Source of the DNA: Desulfobacteraceae bacterium | GTDB lineage: Bacteria; Desulfobacterota; Desulfobacteria; Desulfobacterales; SURF-15 | NCBI GenBank assembly: GCA_003599475.1 | Contig: QZKK01000164.1 | Location: 1 to 45,932, forward strand | DNA: 45,932 nucleotides | Direction of reading: 5' to 3' | Part shown: positions 16,361 to 23,927 of the stretch, piece after piece | Layout of the letters: every line of letters starts with the position of its first letter | Position numbering within the stretch: position 1 is the first letter of the stretch | The notes under the pieces: generated by a model | The model's input: only the letters and a program-made list of their open reading frames with translations | Told to the model about the DNA's origin: nothing | Databases searched by the model: none | Translations under genes and position numbers: made by a program

Positions 16361-17032
16361 TTATCCTGTCAAGGAGCCGTCTTTGAGAGTCATCACACGA
16401 TCCGCCGCCGATGCAATCTCCGGATTGTGGGTTACCAGGATCAGGGTAGCCCCCTTTTCGGCTTTCAGTTCAAGCATCTGTGTCAATACGAGCCGGCCGT
16501 TTTGCGAATCGAGATTGCCGGTGGGTTCATCGGCGAAAAGCAGTTTCGGATCGTTGATCATGGCCCTGCACAGGCTAATCCGCTGTTTTTCGCCGCCGGA
16601 GAGCTGGCTCGGGAAATTGTGCGCCCGGTCTTCGAGACCGACCCGTTCAAGCAGCCGCCTGGCTTTTTCTTCCGCATCCGGCCGCCCCAGCAATTCCGCC
16701 GGGAACATGATGTTTTCCATGGCCGTCATGGAGGGTACGAGGTGAAACGATTGAAAAACAAATCCGAACATGCTGTTGCGAAGCGGTGCCAGCGCATCTT
16801 CCGATGCGTCTGTAATATCGCGTCGATCGATAAAAACCTGTCCGGAGGAAGGGTGGTCCAGCCCGGAGAGCAGGGTCAGCAGCGTCGTCTTTCCGCTTCC
16901 GCTGCTGCCGGCGATCACCACGAATTCGCCCGGCGCCACCGCAAGCGAGACGTCTTTCAAAACCGTGATTTTGCGATGGTCCACCGTGTAGGCCTTGTTC
17001 AGATGGATGGCTTCAATGATGGGCCATGGCAT
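16361..17032 (-). CDS. ybbA: ABC transporter ATP-binding protein (YbbA/LolD-like)
   Basis: A 223-residue nucleotide-binding subunit. Walker A is GSSGSGKTT, the Q-loop is FVFQSFHLV, the signature is LSGGEKQRI, Walker B is LLFADEPTGNLD, and the switch His is in ILVTHNPE. The GNLDS segment is typical of the LolD/MacB/YbbA group. Start ATG 17030-17032 (MPWPIIEA) has AAGGGAAG eight bases upstream and is preferred over an ATG 24 bases earlier, whose SD is too close. First gene of ybbA-ybbP-tesA; the opposite-strand MFS gene starts 221 bases away, so the gap holds divergent promoters. Confidence 0.93.
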   Translation of the reverse strand: MPWPIIEAIHLNKAYTVDHRKITVLKDVSLAVAPGEFVVIAGSSGSGKTTLLTLLSGLDHPSSGQVFIDRRDITDASEDALAPLRNSMFGFVFQSFHLVPSMTAMENIMFPAELLGRPDAEEKARRLLERVGLEDRAHNFPSQLSGGEKQRISLCRAMINDPKLLFADEPTGNLDSQNGRLVLTQMLELKAEKGATLILVTHNPEIASAADRVMTLKDGSLTG

Positions 17033-17151
17033 TCGGTCTCTTCCCTTCGTAGACATTTCACCCCGAACCGGAGCTTTTTAGGGTAACCCTGTTAGGAAAC
17101 AGTACTGTAAGCATTCTATCGCAAAAACGGAAATCCGTGAAGAAAGTTCCC

Positions 17152-17180
17152 TTGACAACCGAACCGGCGCCGTATTTAAT
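17152..17180 (+). promoter_or_regulatory. sigma-70 promoter of the MFS gene
   Basis: A perfect -35 box TTGACA (17152-17157), a 17-base spacer and a -10 box TTTAAT (17175-17180, five of six consensus). The predicted transcript starts near 17187 and has a leader of about 67 bases before the MFS start codon. Confidence 0.8.
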
Positions 17181-17253
17181 CCTTTCCGGATTCCAACCTT
17201 CTTTTCTTGTTTGCCGCCGACAACCAATCGACAAGAAAGACGACAAAGGCGAA

Positions 17254-18516
17254 ATGACGCATGAAAAAAACCGCGCTGCCGATGTGCCGGAATTGAAAAA
17301 AACCGGGCTTCATTACGGGTGGGCGGTGCTTGCAGCCGGCACGCTTTCGGTTTTCAGCGCGCTGGGCCTGGCCCGCTTCGGCTATACGATGGTCCTTCCC
17401 GCCATGCAGGCCGATATCGGCATGAACAACGCGGAAGCCGGCCTGCTGGCGACGTTCAACATGGCGGGATATCTCCTTTTTTCGATTCTGGGCGGAGCCC
17501 TTTCGACACACTACGGTGTCCGGCGAGTGGCCTCTTTGGGGCTCGGCCTTGCGGGAATCGGGATGGTCTGCACAGGGTTGTCCGGCCGCTTCCTTGCGTT
17601 TGCGCTCTGGAGAGGATTGACGGGCATCGGAAGCGGAGGCGGAAACATCGCCGTGATGGGGCTTTGGCCGGCCTGGTTTTCCAGCCGGAAGCGCGGCCTG
17701 GCCGCCGGGGTGGCCGTATCGGGTTCGTCGCTGGGCTTGATTTTCACCGGGCGGTTCGTTCCCTGGCTCAGCGATATCCAGGGTCCTGCCGCCTGGCGCA
17801 CCTGCTGGCTTCTTTTCGGGGGCTTCTCCATCCTGACGGCGGTCGCCTCTTACTTTATTCTTCGGAATCGGCCGTCTGAAATGGGCTTGAACGTGATCGG
17901 GGAGGAGGAAAAGGACCAGCTCGGGAAACGCAGCTCTCCTGAAGCCCTTCCGTTGAGAAGCGTCTATCTGTCCCCTTCGGTGTGGGCACTCGGCCTGGTC
18001 TACAGCGCCTTCGGCTTCTCTTATGTCATCTACATGACATTTTTTTTCAAGTTTCTGATCCAGGACGCCGGATATACGGCGGCGGATGCGGGAACACTTT
18101 TCATGATGATGGGATGGGTCAGCCTGCTGTGCGGCATCGTCTGGGGCACCGCATCGGATTTTATGGGGCGCAGCAAAGCCCTGACTGTCGTTTACCTGAT
18201 CCAGGCGACTGCCTTCGGTCTCTTTGCCATGGGGGAGTCGCCCTTGTCCTTTACGCTCTCGGCGGTTCTTTTTGGACTTTCCGCCTGGAGCGTTCCGGCG
18301 ATCGTCGTTGCCGCCTGCGGCGACATGCTGGGACCCAGGCTTTCTCCGGCGGCCCTGGGGTTCATCACCCTCTTCATGGGGACCGGGCAGGTGCTTGGAC
18401 CCTTCGTCGGCGGGATCATCGCCGATGCGGCGGGCTCCTTTTCCCCGGCATTTCTCCTGGCTGCCGCTGTGGCGATCTCAGGGGCCCTCGGATCGGCGTT
18501 GCTGGTAAAGGGGTAA
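17254..18516 (+). CDS. major facilitator superfamily (MFS) transporter
   Basis: A 420-residue inner-membrane transporter with about 12 hydrophobic helices. The MFS loop motifs are seen as GGALSTHYGVRR after helix 2 and WGTASDFMGRSKAL after helix 8. The central linker GEEEKDQLGKRSSPE is charged. The first helix (ARFGYTMVLPAMQADI) is like the YbfB/OFA-type group of anion or carboxylate transporters. ATG 17254 is preferred over the longer frame from 17137 because the first 39 codons overlap the promoter. Stands alone on the plus strand with its own promoter and converges on the selenoprotein gene 36 bases downstream. Substrate unknown. Confidence 0.9.
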   Translation: MTHEKNRAADVPELKKTGLHYGWAVLAAGTLSVFSALGLARFGYTMVLPAMQADIGMNNAEAGLLATFNMAGYLLFSILGGALSTHYGVRRVASLGLGLAGIGMVCTGLSGRFLAFALWRGLTGIGSGGGNIAVMGLWPAWFSSRKRGLAAGVAVSGSSLGLIFTGRFVPWLSDIQGPAAWRTCWLLFGGFSILTAVASYFILRNRPSEMGLNVIGEEEKDQLGKRSSPEALPLRSVYLSPSVWALGLVYSAFGFSYVIYMTFFFKFLIQDAGYTAADAGTLFMMMGWVSLLCGIVWGTASDFMGRSKALTVVYLIQATAFGLFAMGESPLSFTLSAVLFGLSAWSVPAIVVAACGDMLGPRLSPAALGFITLFMGTGQVLGPFVGGIIADAAGSFSPAFLLAAAVAISGALGSALLVKG

Positions 18517-18552
18517 GCCGGAGAAGGCTGCCGGGTGCGACTGCCCGGGTGA

Positions 18553-18822
18553 TCATTCCTCCCTCGAACGTACATCACGGAGCTGCGCATTGATTCTTCC
18601 TGCAGCGACTGCCATCACGATCGCTTGGACGGCTCCAACTTCTTCCTCCGTAAGGCCCTCCTCCCTGGCAACGCCAAGGTAGTGCTCCATTCAAGGGTAG
18701 CATGCAAAGGCCATCGCCGAAGCAAGATGGATCATGAGCGTCGTTTTAGGATCGAGGATCTTGTTGTTGCGGGCTGAATTGTAGAAGTCCTTGTAAGCCT
18801 TTTCCTGTTCACCGGGCAGCAT
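18553..18822 (-). CDS. AhpD-like (carboxymuconolactone decarboxylase family) selenoprotein, Cys-x-x-Sec
   Basis: An 89-residue thiol redox protein of the CMD/AhpD family, seen only if the TGA at 18691-18693 is read as selenocysteine. The frame starts at ATG 18820-18822 with AAGGAG eight bases upstream. It runs MLPGEQEKAYKDFYN ... LMIHLASAMAFACYP, then TGA (residue 44), then MEHYLGVAREEGLTEEEVG ... AVAAGRINAQL, and stops at TGA 18553-18555. Cys41-Tyr-Pro-Sec44-Met-Glu-His47 fits the family active site CxxC-x-x-H exactly, and the sequence on both sides of the TGA is family-like. A SECIS-type hairpin sits 11 bases after the TGA. AhpD-like selenoproteins are known in Desulfobacterota and Geobacter relatives. 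A nonsense mutation of a Cys codon is the alternative, less likely given the hairpin. Confidence 0.85.
18663..18679 (-). promoter_or_regulatory. bacterial SECIS hairpin
   Basis: In the mRNA, CCUUGGC-GUU-GCCAGGG forms a seven-base-pair stem with a three-base GUU loop, starting 11 bases after the UGA. A short stem with G at the first loop position at this distance is what SelB-bound bacterial SECIS elements look like. It lies inside the coding sequence, as expected for bacteria. Confidence 0.78.
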
Positions 18823-18943
18823 GTGTTTCTCCTTCTGAAGGGAGCCGTTTCGCTTTTTTCAGCCAAGGAAACGCTCTCCCATGCATGGGATGAGATTCAA
18901 TCAATGCCGCAATAAGTACGGAGGTATCGAATAAAATCTTCAT
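18809..18943 (-). pseudogene. truncated PIN-domain (VapC-like) toxin
   Basis: A 44-codon frame beginning MKILFDTSVLIAALIESHP, the first strand and helix of a PIN-domain ribonuclease with its first catalytic Asp. It continues to PWLKKAK and then runs into unrelated residues and a stop at 18809-18811. About 90 residues with the remaining acidic residues are missing. Its ATG overlaps the antitoxin stop as ATGA (18940-18943), and its 3' end overlaps the selenoprotein start by 14 bases. So the selenoprotein gene now occupies the place of the toxin body. Confidence 0.75.
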
Positions 18944-19191
18944 TTCCGAATCGATCTGATTCTCTCTTCGCGATGCCTGGCCAATGCTTCACCGACATCT
19001 TCCATGGGCGTGCCCGAATAGACCAGTACACCCTCTTTCACCTTCAAATTGGGTTCCCCGTGAAAAGGTGTCAGGATGATCGCCTGGTCACTTTTTTCAA
19101 TACGGATGAGAGTTCCGGCCTTTAGGTTGAAATCGTCTCGGACTCTTTTGGGTATTAAAATACGACCGAATCTGTCTACTGAGGTTTCCAT
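18940..19191 (-). CDS. AbrB/MazE-type antitoxin (VapB-like)
   Basis: An 83-residue DNA-binding antitoxin. The N-terminal swapped-hairpin AbrB fold is evident: VDRFGRILIPKRVRDDFNLK followed by AGTLIRIEKSDQAIILTP. The C-terminal part (ALARHREERIRSIRK) would bind the toxin. ATG 19189-19191 is preceded by AAGGAGG. The cognate PIN toxin directly downstream is truncated, leaving an orphan antitoxin whose promoter may now drive the overlapping selenoprotein gene. Palindromes upstream are probable self-regulation sites. Confidence 0.85.
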   Translation of the reverse strand: METSVDRFGRILIPKRVRDDFNLKAGTLIRIEKSDQAIILTPFHGEPNLKVKEGVLVYSGTPMEDVGEALARHREERIRSIRK

Positions 19192-19201
19192 TTTGCCTCC
19201 T

Positions 19202-19231
19202 TATTTTGGCAAAATAGCATGGCAATTGCCA
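19202..19231 (-). promoter_or_regulatory. palindromic operator candidates upstream of the antitoxin
   Basis: Two dyads in the antitoxin promoter region: TATTTTG-G-CAAAATA (19202-19216) next to the ribosome site, and the perfect 12-base palindrome TGGCAATTGCCA (19220-19231). AbrB-type antitoxins usually repress their own promoter through such sites. Assignment is by position only. Confidence 0.5.
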
Positions 19232-19275
19232 AGGTGCAACCCTAAGGCTTTCCGTCGGGGGGCTCCCTTTGCCGC

Positions 19276-20151
19276 TCAACGGGGAAAAACCTTTGCGCAC
19301 AGCTCGCCGAGGGTGCCGAGGTCTTCGCAGACGTGGATTCCGCTTTTTTTCATGGCGGCGATCTTTCCCTGGGCGGTTCCGCTGCCGCCGGAGATGATGG
19401 CTCCGGCATGTCCCATGCGGCGGCCGGGAGGGGCGGTAAGCCCTGCGATGAAGCCGACTACGGGTTTGCTCATGTGCGCCGAGACAAAGGCCGCGGCGTC
19501 TTCTTCTGCACCCCCTCCGATTTCTCCTACCATCACCACGCCTTTGGTTTCAGGATCGCCTTCGAAAGCTTCCAGGCAGTCGATGAAGGGGGTCCCCTGG
19601 ACTGGGTCTCCTCCGATTCCGATGCAGGTGGTCTGCCCGATCCCCTGGCGGGTCAACTGGTAGACCACCTCGTAGGTGAGGGTTCCGGAGCGGGATACGA
19701 CCCCGACAGGGCCTCCGGTTTTGTGGATGTGTCCGGGCATGATCCCGATCTTGCATTCGCCTGGGGTGATGATGCCGGGGCAGTTCGGGCCGATCATGCG
19801 CACTTTCTTTTTTGATAGGAAGCTTTTTACCCGCATCATGTCCAGGACCGGAACCCCCTCGGTGATGGCAACGATCAGTTTCACCCCCGAGTCGGCGGCT
19901 TCCATCATGGCATCGGCGGCAAATGCGGGGGGGACAAAGATCATGGAGCAGTTTGCCCCGGTCTCTTCGACCGCCTCTTTGACCGTATTGAACACCGGGA
20001 CATCATCCATTTTTTGTCCGCCCTTTCCGGGAGTCACCCCGGCAACCACCTTCGTGCCGTAGGCGATGCACTGTTTCGTATGGAACTGCCCTTCTTTCCC
20101 GGTAATCCCCTGGACAAGCACCCGAGTCGATTTGTCGGCGAAAATACTCAC
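19276..20151 (-). CDS. sucD: succinate-CoA ligase, alpha subunit
   Basis: A 291-residue alpha subunit that interconverts succinyl-CoA and succinate with nucleotide. The CoA-binding Rossmann segment [14 protein letters not shown] is near the N-terminus. [20 protein letters not shown] and SRSGTLTYE follow, and the phospho-His is in [10 protein letters not shown] near residue 240. The start is GTG (20149-20151) with GGAGGG upstream; sucC ends 14 bases before. The last genes of a long minus-strand block that joins the propionate/methylmalonyl-CoA route to succinate. Length is normal. Confidence 0.96.
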   Translation of the reverse strand: MSIFADKSTRVLVQGITGKEGQFHTKQCIAYGTKVVAGVTPGKGGQKMDDVPVFNTVKEAVEETGANCSMIFVPPAFAADAMMEAADSGVKLIVAITEGVPVLDMMRVKSFLSKKKVRMIGPNCPGIITPGECKIGIMPGHIHKTGGPVGVVSRSGTLTYEVVYQLTRQGIGQTTCIGIGGDPVQGTPFIDCLEAFEGDPETKGVVMVGEIGGGAEEDAAAFVSAHMSKPVVGFIAGLTAPPGRRMGHAGAIISGGSGTAQGKIAAMKKSGIHVCEDLGTLGELCAKVFPR

Positions 20152-20165
20152 GGCTTGTATCCCTC

Positions 20166-21329
20166 CTATTCTTTTACCAGTTGAGCGACCTTTTCAGCAG
20201 CATCTTTCAGATCTACGGCCGTGGTCAGATTCATGCCGGACTCGGCAAGGATTCTTCTTCCTTCCTCCACGTTGGTCCCTTCCATTCGAATCACCACCGG
20301 AACCCTGATCTCCGTCTTCCTTGCCGCCTGGACCACGCCTTTGGCCAGTTCGTCGCAGCGAAGAATGCCGCCGAAGATGTTGATGAAGATCCCTTTTACC
20401 TTTTTGTCCCGGAGGATGATCTTGAAGCCGTTTTCCACCTTCGCCGCACTCGCACCGCCGCCGACATCGAGGAAATTTGCGGGTTCCGCCCCGGCTCTCT
20501 TGATGATATCCATGGTGGCCATGGCAAGCCCGGCGCCGTTTACCATGTTTCCGATGTCTCCGTCGAGGTTGATGTAGTTGAGATCGAACTTGGAGGCTTC
20601 CACATCGAGCGGGTCCTCTTCGGCGATATCCCGGTACTCCAGGATCTGTTTGTGGCGGAAGAGGGCGTTGTCGTCGAAGTTGATCTTTGCATCGAGAGCG
20701 ATGACCGCATCCGAGGCGGTGATCACCAGAGGGTTGATTTCGACAAGCGAGCAGTCGTAGTCGGCAAAGAGCCGATACACCTTCTGCACCATGGGGACAA
20801 ACTGCTTCACGACGGCATCGGAAAGCTTCAGCCCGAATGCCGCCTGCCGGCAATGGAAGGGCTGGATGCCGTAGGTCGGATCGATATAGACCCGGATGAT
20901 CTTTTCCGGGGTTTTTGCCGCCACCGCCTCGATGTCCATGCCTCCGGCTTCGCTTGCCATCAGCACGATCGTAGCCGAGGCCCTGTCCGGAAGAAGACTC
21001 AGATAGATCTCTTTTGCGATGTCGAGCCCCTGTTCGATCAGCACCTTCCGGACCTGCTTCCCTTCGGGTCCGGTCTGATGGGTGACAAGCGTCATGCCGA
21101 GCATCTGTTTTGCGATCCGCTCCGCATCCGCTGCGGAATCTGCGAGCTTGACGCCCCCCCCTTTTCCGCGCCCGCCGGCATGAATCTGTGCTTTCACCAC
21201 CACCGGATAACGCCCGATCCTCTCGGCAATCGTTTTCGCCTCCTGAGGGCTGAACGCCACTCCCCCCTCCGGAATCGGGACGCCGTACTTTCCGAACAAC
21301 TCCTTGGCCTGGTATTCATGAATTTTCAT
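20166..21329 (-). CDS. sucC: succinate-CoA ligase (ADP/GDP-forming), beta subunit
   Basis: A 387-residue beta subunit with an N-terminal ATP-grasp domain ([40 protein letters not shown]) and a C-terminal ligase CoA domain ([39 protein letters not shown]). It partners SucD. The ATG at 21327-21329 lies 203 bases after the stop of the biotin carboxyltransferase gene, and the gap contains inverted heptad element H3. Normal length and motifs. Confidence 0.96.
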   Translation of the reverse strand: MKIHEYQAKELFGKYGVPIPEGGVAFSPQEAKTIAERIGRYPVVVKAQIHAGGRGKGGGVKLADSAADAERIAKQMLGMTLVTHQTGPEGKQVRKVLIEQGLDIAKEIYLSLLPDRASATIVLMASEAGGMDIEAVAAKTPEKIIRVYIDPTYGIQPFHCRQAAFGLKLSDAVVKQFVPMVQKVYRLFADYDCSLVEINPLVITASDAVIALDAKINFDDNALFRHKQILEYRDIAEEDPLDVEASKFDLNYINLDGDIGNMVNGAGLAMATMDIIKRAGAEPANFLDVGGGASAAKVENGFKIILRDKKVKGIFINIFGGILRCDELAKGVVQAARKTEIRVPVVIRMEGTNVEEGRRILAESGMNLTTAVDLKDAAEKVAQLVKE

Positions 21330-21372
21330 TTCGGTGACTCCCCCTTCAAGTTAGCGCCCCTCGGGCGGGCTT

Positions 21373-21532
21373 GATGCTGGGTACTGTATGCTGGATGCTC
21401 GATATTTCGCCTTGAGGTGAATGGATCATGGGAGTCGAATCGTTTCCCGACGCTAGCGGTGGCGGGATTGATCCGACAAAATAAACTCCTGCGATCCGGC
21501 ATCCAGCATCCAGTACCCAGCATCCAGCATCC
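21373..21532. repeat. heptad-period inverted element H3
   Basis: The left arm 21373-21399 reads GATGCTG, GGTACTG, TATGCTG, GATGCTC. The right arm 21499-21532 reads GCATCCA, GCATCCA, GTACCCA, GCATCCA, GCATCC. The arms are nearly perfect reverse complements, so the 160-base element can form a long hairpin. The right arm touches the stop codon of the 5S/biotinyl gene at 21533. The same unit (GATGCTG) recurs in H10. Confidence 0.85.
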
Positions 21533-23494
21533 TCAACCGATCAGACAGAGCACGTCGTTTTTTCCCACCTTGTCGCCGCTTTTGAAGTATACGGCTTTGA
21601 TGGTTCCGCTCACATCGGATTTGATGGCATTTTCCATCTTCATGGCTTCGAGGATGACCACCGTATCCCCCGCTTCAACCGCATCCCCCGGCTGCTTCTC
21701 GAAGCTGATCACCATGCCGGGAAGGGGGGCCAGAAGCGGGGTGCCGTCCGGTGCAGCCGCAGGCTCCGGCTTCATGGGAGGTGCTTTGACCGGCTCCGCC
21801 TTGACAGAGGCCGCCCCGGATGGAGCGGTGCGGATTCGTGCCGGAGCTGCCTTACCGCCCACCTCTTCGACACCCACCTCGAAGTAATCGTCATCGATAA
21901 ATACGTTGAAGGTCCGCAGTGCCGGCCCCTTTACGGGGGCTTTCTTTGCCGGCTCTTCGACCGCCTTTCCGGACTTCGCCTTTTCCAGTCGTTCCCGCTC
22001 TGCCTTGATTTCTTCCAGAGTCCTGGGCTTCACATCATCGGGAACCGGCTCCTTTCCGTATTTCCAGTTCAGGAACCGTTTCCCGGTCACCGGATAGAGT
22101 GCATAGATCAGCACATCGTCGATGTTTTTGGCCAGCCCCTTGACCTCCTCTTTGGCTTTTCCGAGCTCCGGTTCCAGGATTTCCCCCGGCCGGCAGGTGA
22201 TCGGCTCCTCTCCCCTGGGGTATCCCTTCAAAGCCTTTTTCTGCACCTCGGAATCGATCGGAACCGCCGTTTTCCCGTAAAGGCCGTAGCAGAGGTCCTT
22301 TACCTGGGAGGTGATCATCTTGTAGGATTCTTTTTCATCGTCGAAGAGCACATTGTTTACCGTCTGGATCCCCACGATCTGGCTGGTGGGGGTGACAAGC
22401 GGAACCTGGCCCAGAACCTTCCTCACGCGGGGAAGCTGCCGGTAGACCTCATCGATTTTGTCGATGGCGTCCATCTCCCTCAACTGATTGACCAGATTCG
22501 ACAGCATGCCGCCCGGGGTCTGGTGGAGAAGCACGTTGATATCGATCACCGATACCTTGGTGTCGTCCAACAGGTGCCGGTACTTGGGCAACACCTCTTT
22601 CTCGAGGATCTCGTTGATCGCCGCCAGGTGTTCGATGTCGAAGCCGGTGTCCCGATTGGTTCCGAGAAGCGTCATCACCAGCGGTTCGATTGCCGTGTGC
22701 GAGGTTCGGTAGGCGTACGGGGCCATGCAGGTATCGACGATATCCACTCCGGCCTCGGACGCTTTGAGGAGCGTCATGGGCGCCATTCCGGAAGTGAAAT
22801 GGCTGTGCAGGTGGATGGGGACCTTGGCGAATTTTTTGAGCTCTTTTACGATGGTGTAGGCATCGTAAGGAGCAAGGAGGCTTGCCATGTCCTTGATGCA
22901 GATGCTGTCAGCCTCCATGGCCACAAGCTCTTTTGCCTTTTGAATGTAGTATTCGAGGTTGTAGACTTCTCCGCCAAGCCTCGGCTCGGTAAGAGAGTAG
23001 CAGATGCATCCCTGGAAGTGTTTTCCGCAGCGCTTGATGACCGGAACGACGGTCTCGAAGTTTCGATAGTCATTCAGCGCATCGAAGGTCCGGAAGATGT
23101 CGATGCCGTTTTCCGCCGACCGCTCCACAAAGACCTCGGCCACATCGTCTGCATAGTTCCGGTAGCCGACCAGGTTCTGCCCCCGCAGCAGCATGGAAAA
23201 AGGCGTTTTTCTGATATAGCGCTTGAGCGTCCGGATCCGTTCCCAGGGATCTTCGTTCAAGAAACGGTGCATGGTGTCGAACGTCGCCCCTCCCCAGGTC
23301 TCCATCCCCCAGAAACCCACCTCGTCCATCATCTCGGCAACCGGGATCATATCCTCGGTGCGGCCTCGAGTGGCAAAAAGGGACTGGTGCCCGTCTCTTA
23401 GAGTCAAATCCATCACCTTGAGGGGATTTTTCGCCTTCGAGCGGTTTTTTCCATATTCCATGCGTGTCATTTTGATCCGATCATGATCGTACAT
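21533..23494 (-). CDS. biotin-dependent carboxyltransferase: 5S/OadA-type domain fused to biotinyl carrier
   Basis: A 653-residue protein. The N-terminal TIM-barrel carboxyltransferase (VMDLTLRDGHQSLFATR; ICIKDMASLLAPYDAYTIVK with the key Lys; HLHSHFTSGMAP) is of the 5S transcarboxylase/OadA/PycB type acting between oxaloacetate and pyruvate. A conserved linker domain (SQVKDLCYGLYGKTAVP) follows. The C-terminal biotinyl domain is LLAPLPGMVISFEKQPGDAV with the biotin Lys in EAMKMEN near residue 619. Start ATG 23492-23494 has GGAAGGGAG 11 bases upstream. With the 12S subunit in the same block and no biotin carboxylase gene present, a methylmalonyl-CoA:pyruvate transcarboxylase is the best reading. 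Pyruvate carboxylase subunit B is the alternative. Confidence 0.9.
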   Translation of the reverse strand: MYDHDRIKMTRMEYGKNRSKAKNPLKVMDLTLRDGHQSLFATRGRTEDMIPVAEMMDEVGFWGMETWGGATFDTMHRFLNEDPWERIRTLKRYIRKTPFSMLLRGQNLVGYRNYADDVAEVFVERSAENGIDIFRTFDALNDYRNFETVVPVIKRCGKHFQGCICYSLTEPRLGGEVYNLEYYIQKAKELVAMEADSICIKDMASLLAPYDAYTIVKELKKFAKVPIHLHSHFTSGMAPMTLLKASEAGVDIVDTCMAPYAYRTSHTAIEPLVMTLLGTNRDTGFDIEHLAAINEILEKEVLPKYRHLLDDTKVSVIDINVLLHQTPGGMLSNLVNQLREMDAIDKIDEVYRQLPRVRKVLGQVPLVTPTSQIVGIQTVNNVLFDDEKESYKMITSQVKDLCYGLYGKTAVPIDSEVQKKALKGYPRGEEPITCRPGEILEPELGKAKEEVKGLAKNIDDVLIYALYPVTGKRFLNWKYGKEPVPDDVKPRTLEEIKAERERLEKAKSGKAVEEPAKKAPVKGPALRTFNVFIDDDYFEVGVEEVGGKAAPARIRTAPSGAASVKAEPVKAPPMKPEPAAAPDGTPLLAPLPGMVISFEKQPGDAVEAGDTVVILEAMKMENAIKSDVSGTIKAVYFKSGDKVGKNDVLCLIG

Positions 23495-23534
23495 CGATTC
23501 GATTCTCCCTTCCCTCAGTTGATCTTTCAAGTTA

Positions 23535-23621
23535 AACCACGAAACACACGAAATACACGAAAAAAGCCGAGAGATTCCGGCATGGCGGCCCGGAGGCCTC
23601 TGCGGCTCTGCGCGAGAAATG
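23535..23621. repeat. intergenic repeat H4 (9-base period plus partner)
   Basis: Positions 23535-23565 read ACCACGAAA, CACACGAAA, TACACGAAAAA, a 9-base-step array. It is followed at about 23597-23621 by CTCTGCGGCTCTGCGCGAGA, a second degenerate short-period stretch. Both lie between the small accessory gene and the 5S/biotinyl gene. Same style as the other arrays but a longer period. Confidence 0.6.
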
Positions 23622-23641
23622 CGGATTTCCCATACGATCCG

Positions 23642-23842
23642 CTACCGCATCCGGGAGCCGTGAAAAGCCTTGAGCTGCATCATGCTCCGAAGCTGCATCT
23701 GCGCCTGGCGGCCGCTGATCCCCCAGAGGTTGGAAAATGCCGCTTCCGGAGCCGTGTCGAAAGGCTGAATTCTACCTTCCTCTTCTTTCCTTAGATACGC
23801 CGTTACCGCGGCGACCGCTGCGGCCCGCTTCTTATCATCCAT
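23642..23842 (-). CDS. small carboxyltransferase-associated protein (unidentified)
   Basis: A 66-residue soluble protein between the 12S and 5S/biotinyl carboxyltransferase genes on the same strand. The first third is a Lys/Ala-rich helix (KKRAAAVAAVTAYLRKEEE). The C-terminal half has NLWGISGRQAQMQLRSMMQL. Position and the pattern Trp-x-x-x-Gly-Arg-x-x-x-Met resemble the small cytosolic tails of OadG/MmdD-type decarboxylase subunits and acyl-CoA carboxylase epsilon-like proteins. There is no membrane helix. The ATG at 23840-23842 has GGGGAA upstream. I do not recognise it with certainty; an assembly factor for the two carboxyltransferase subunits is the natural guess. Confidence 0.6.
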   Translation of the reverse strand: MDDKKRAAAVAAVTAYLRKEEEGRIQPFDTAPEAAFSNLWGISGRQAQMQLRSMMQLKAFHGSRMR

Positions 23843-23892
23843 TTCGTTCCCCGATTCGTCTTTGGTCGTTCGCTACGGACCATTCTTCTTTC

Positions 23893-23927
23893 ATTGAAAA
23901 TTGGACATTAAAAATTGATCATTCACA
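23893..23927. repeat. heptad-period array H5 at the carboxyltransferase stop
   Basis: Reads ATTGAAA, ATTGGAC, ATTAAAA, ATTGATC, ATTCACA with an exact 7-base step. It overlaps the stop codon (23923-23925) of the 12S gene. The unit ATTGGAC is the rotated reverse complement of the CAATGTC unit of H8, so the two belong to one sequence family. Confidence 0.7.

Noticed and set aside
21373..21532. CRISPR array or transposon end for the repeated GATGCTG/GCATCCA stretches.
   Set aside because: The units are 7 bases with no spacers of constant length, there are no cas genes and no transposase or target duplications.
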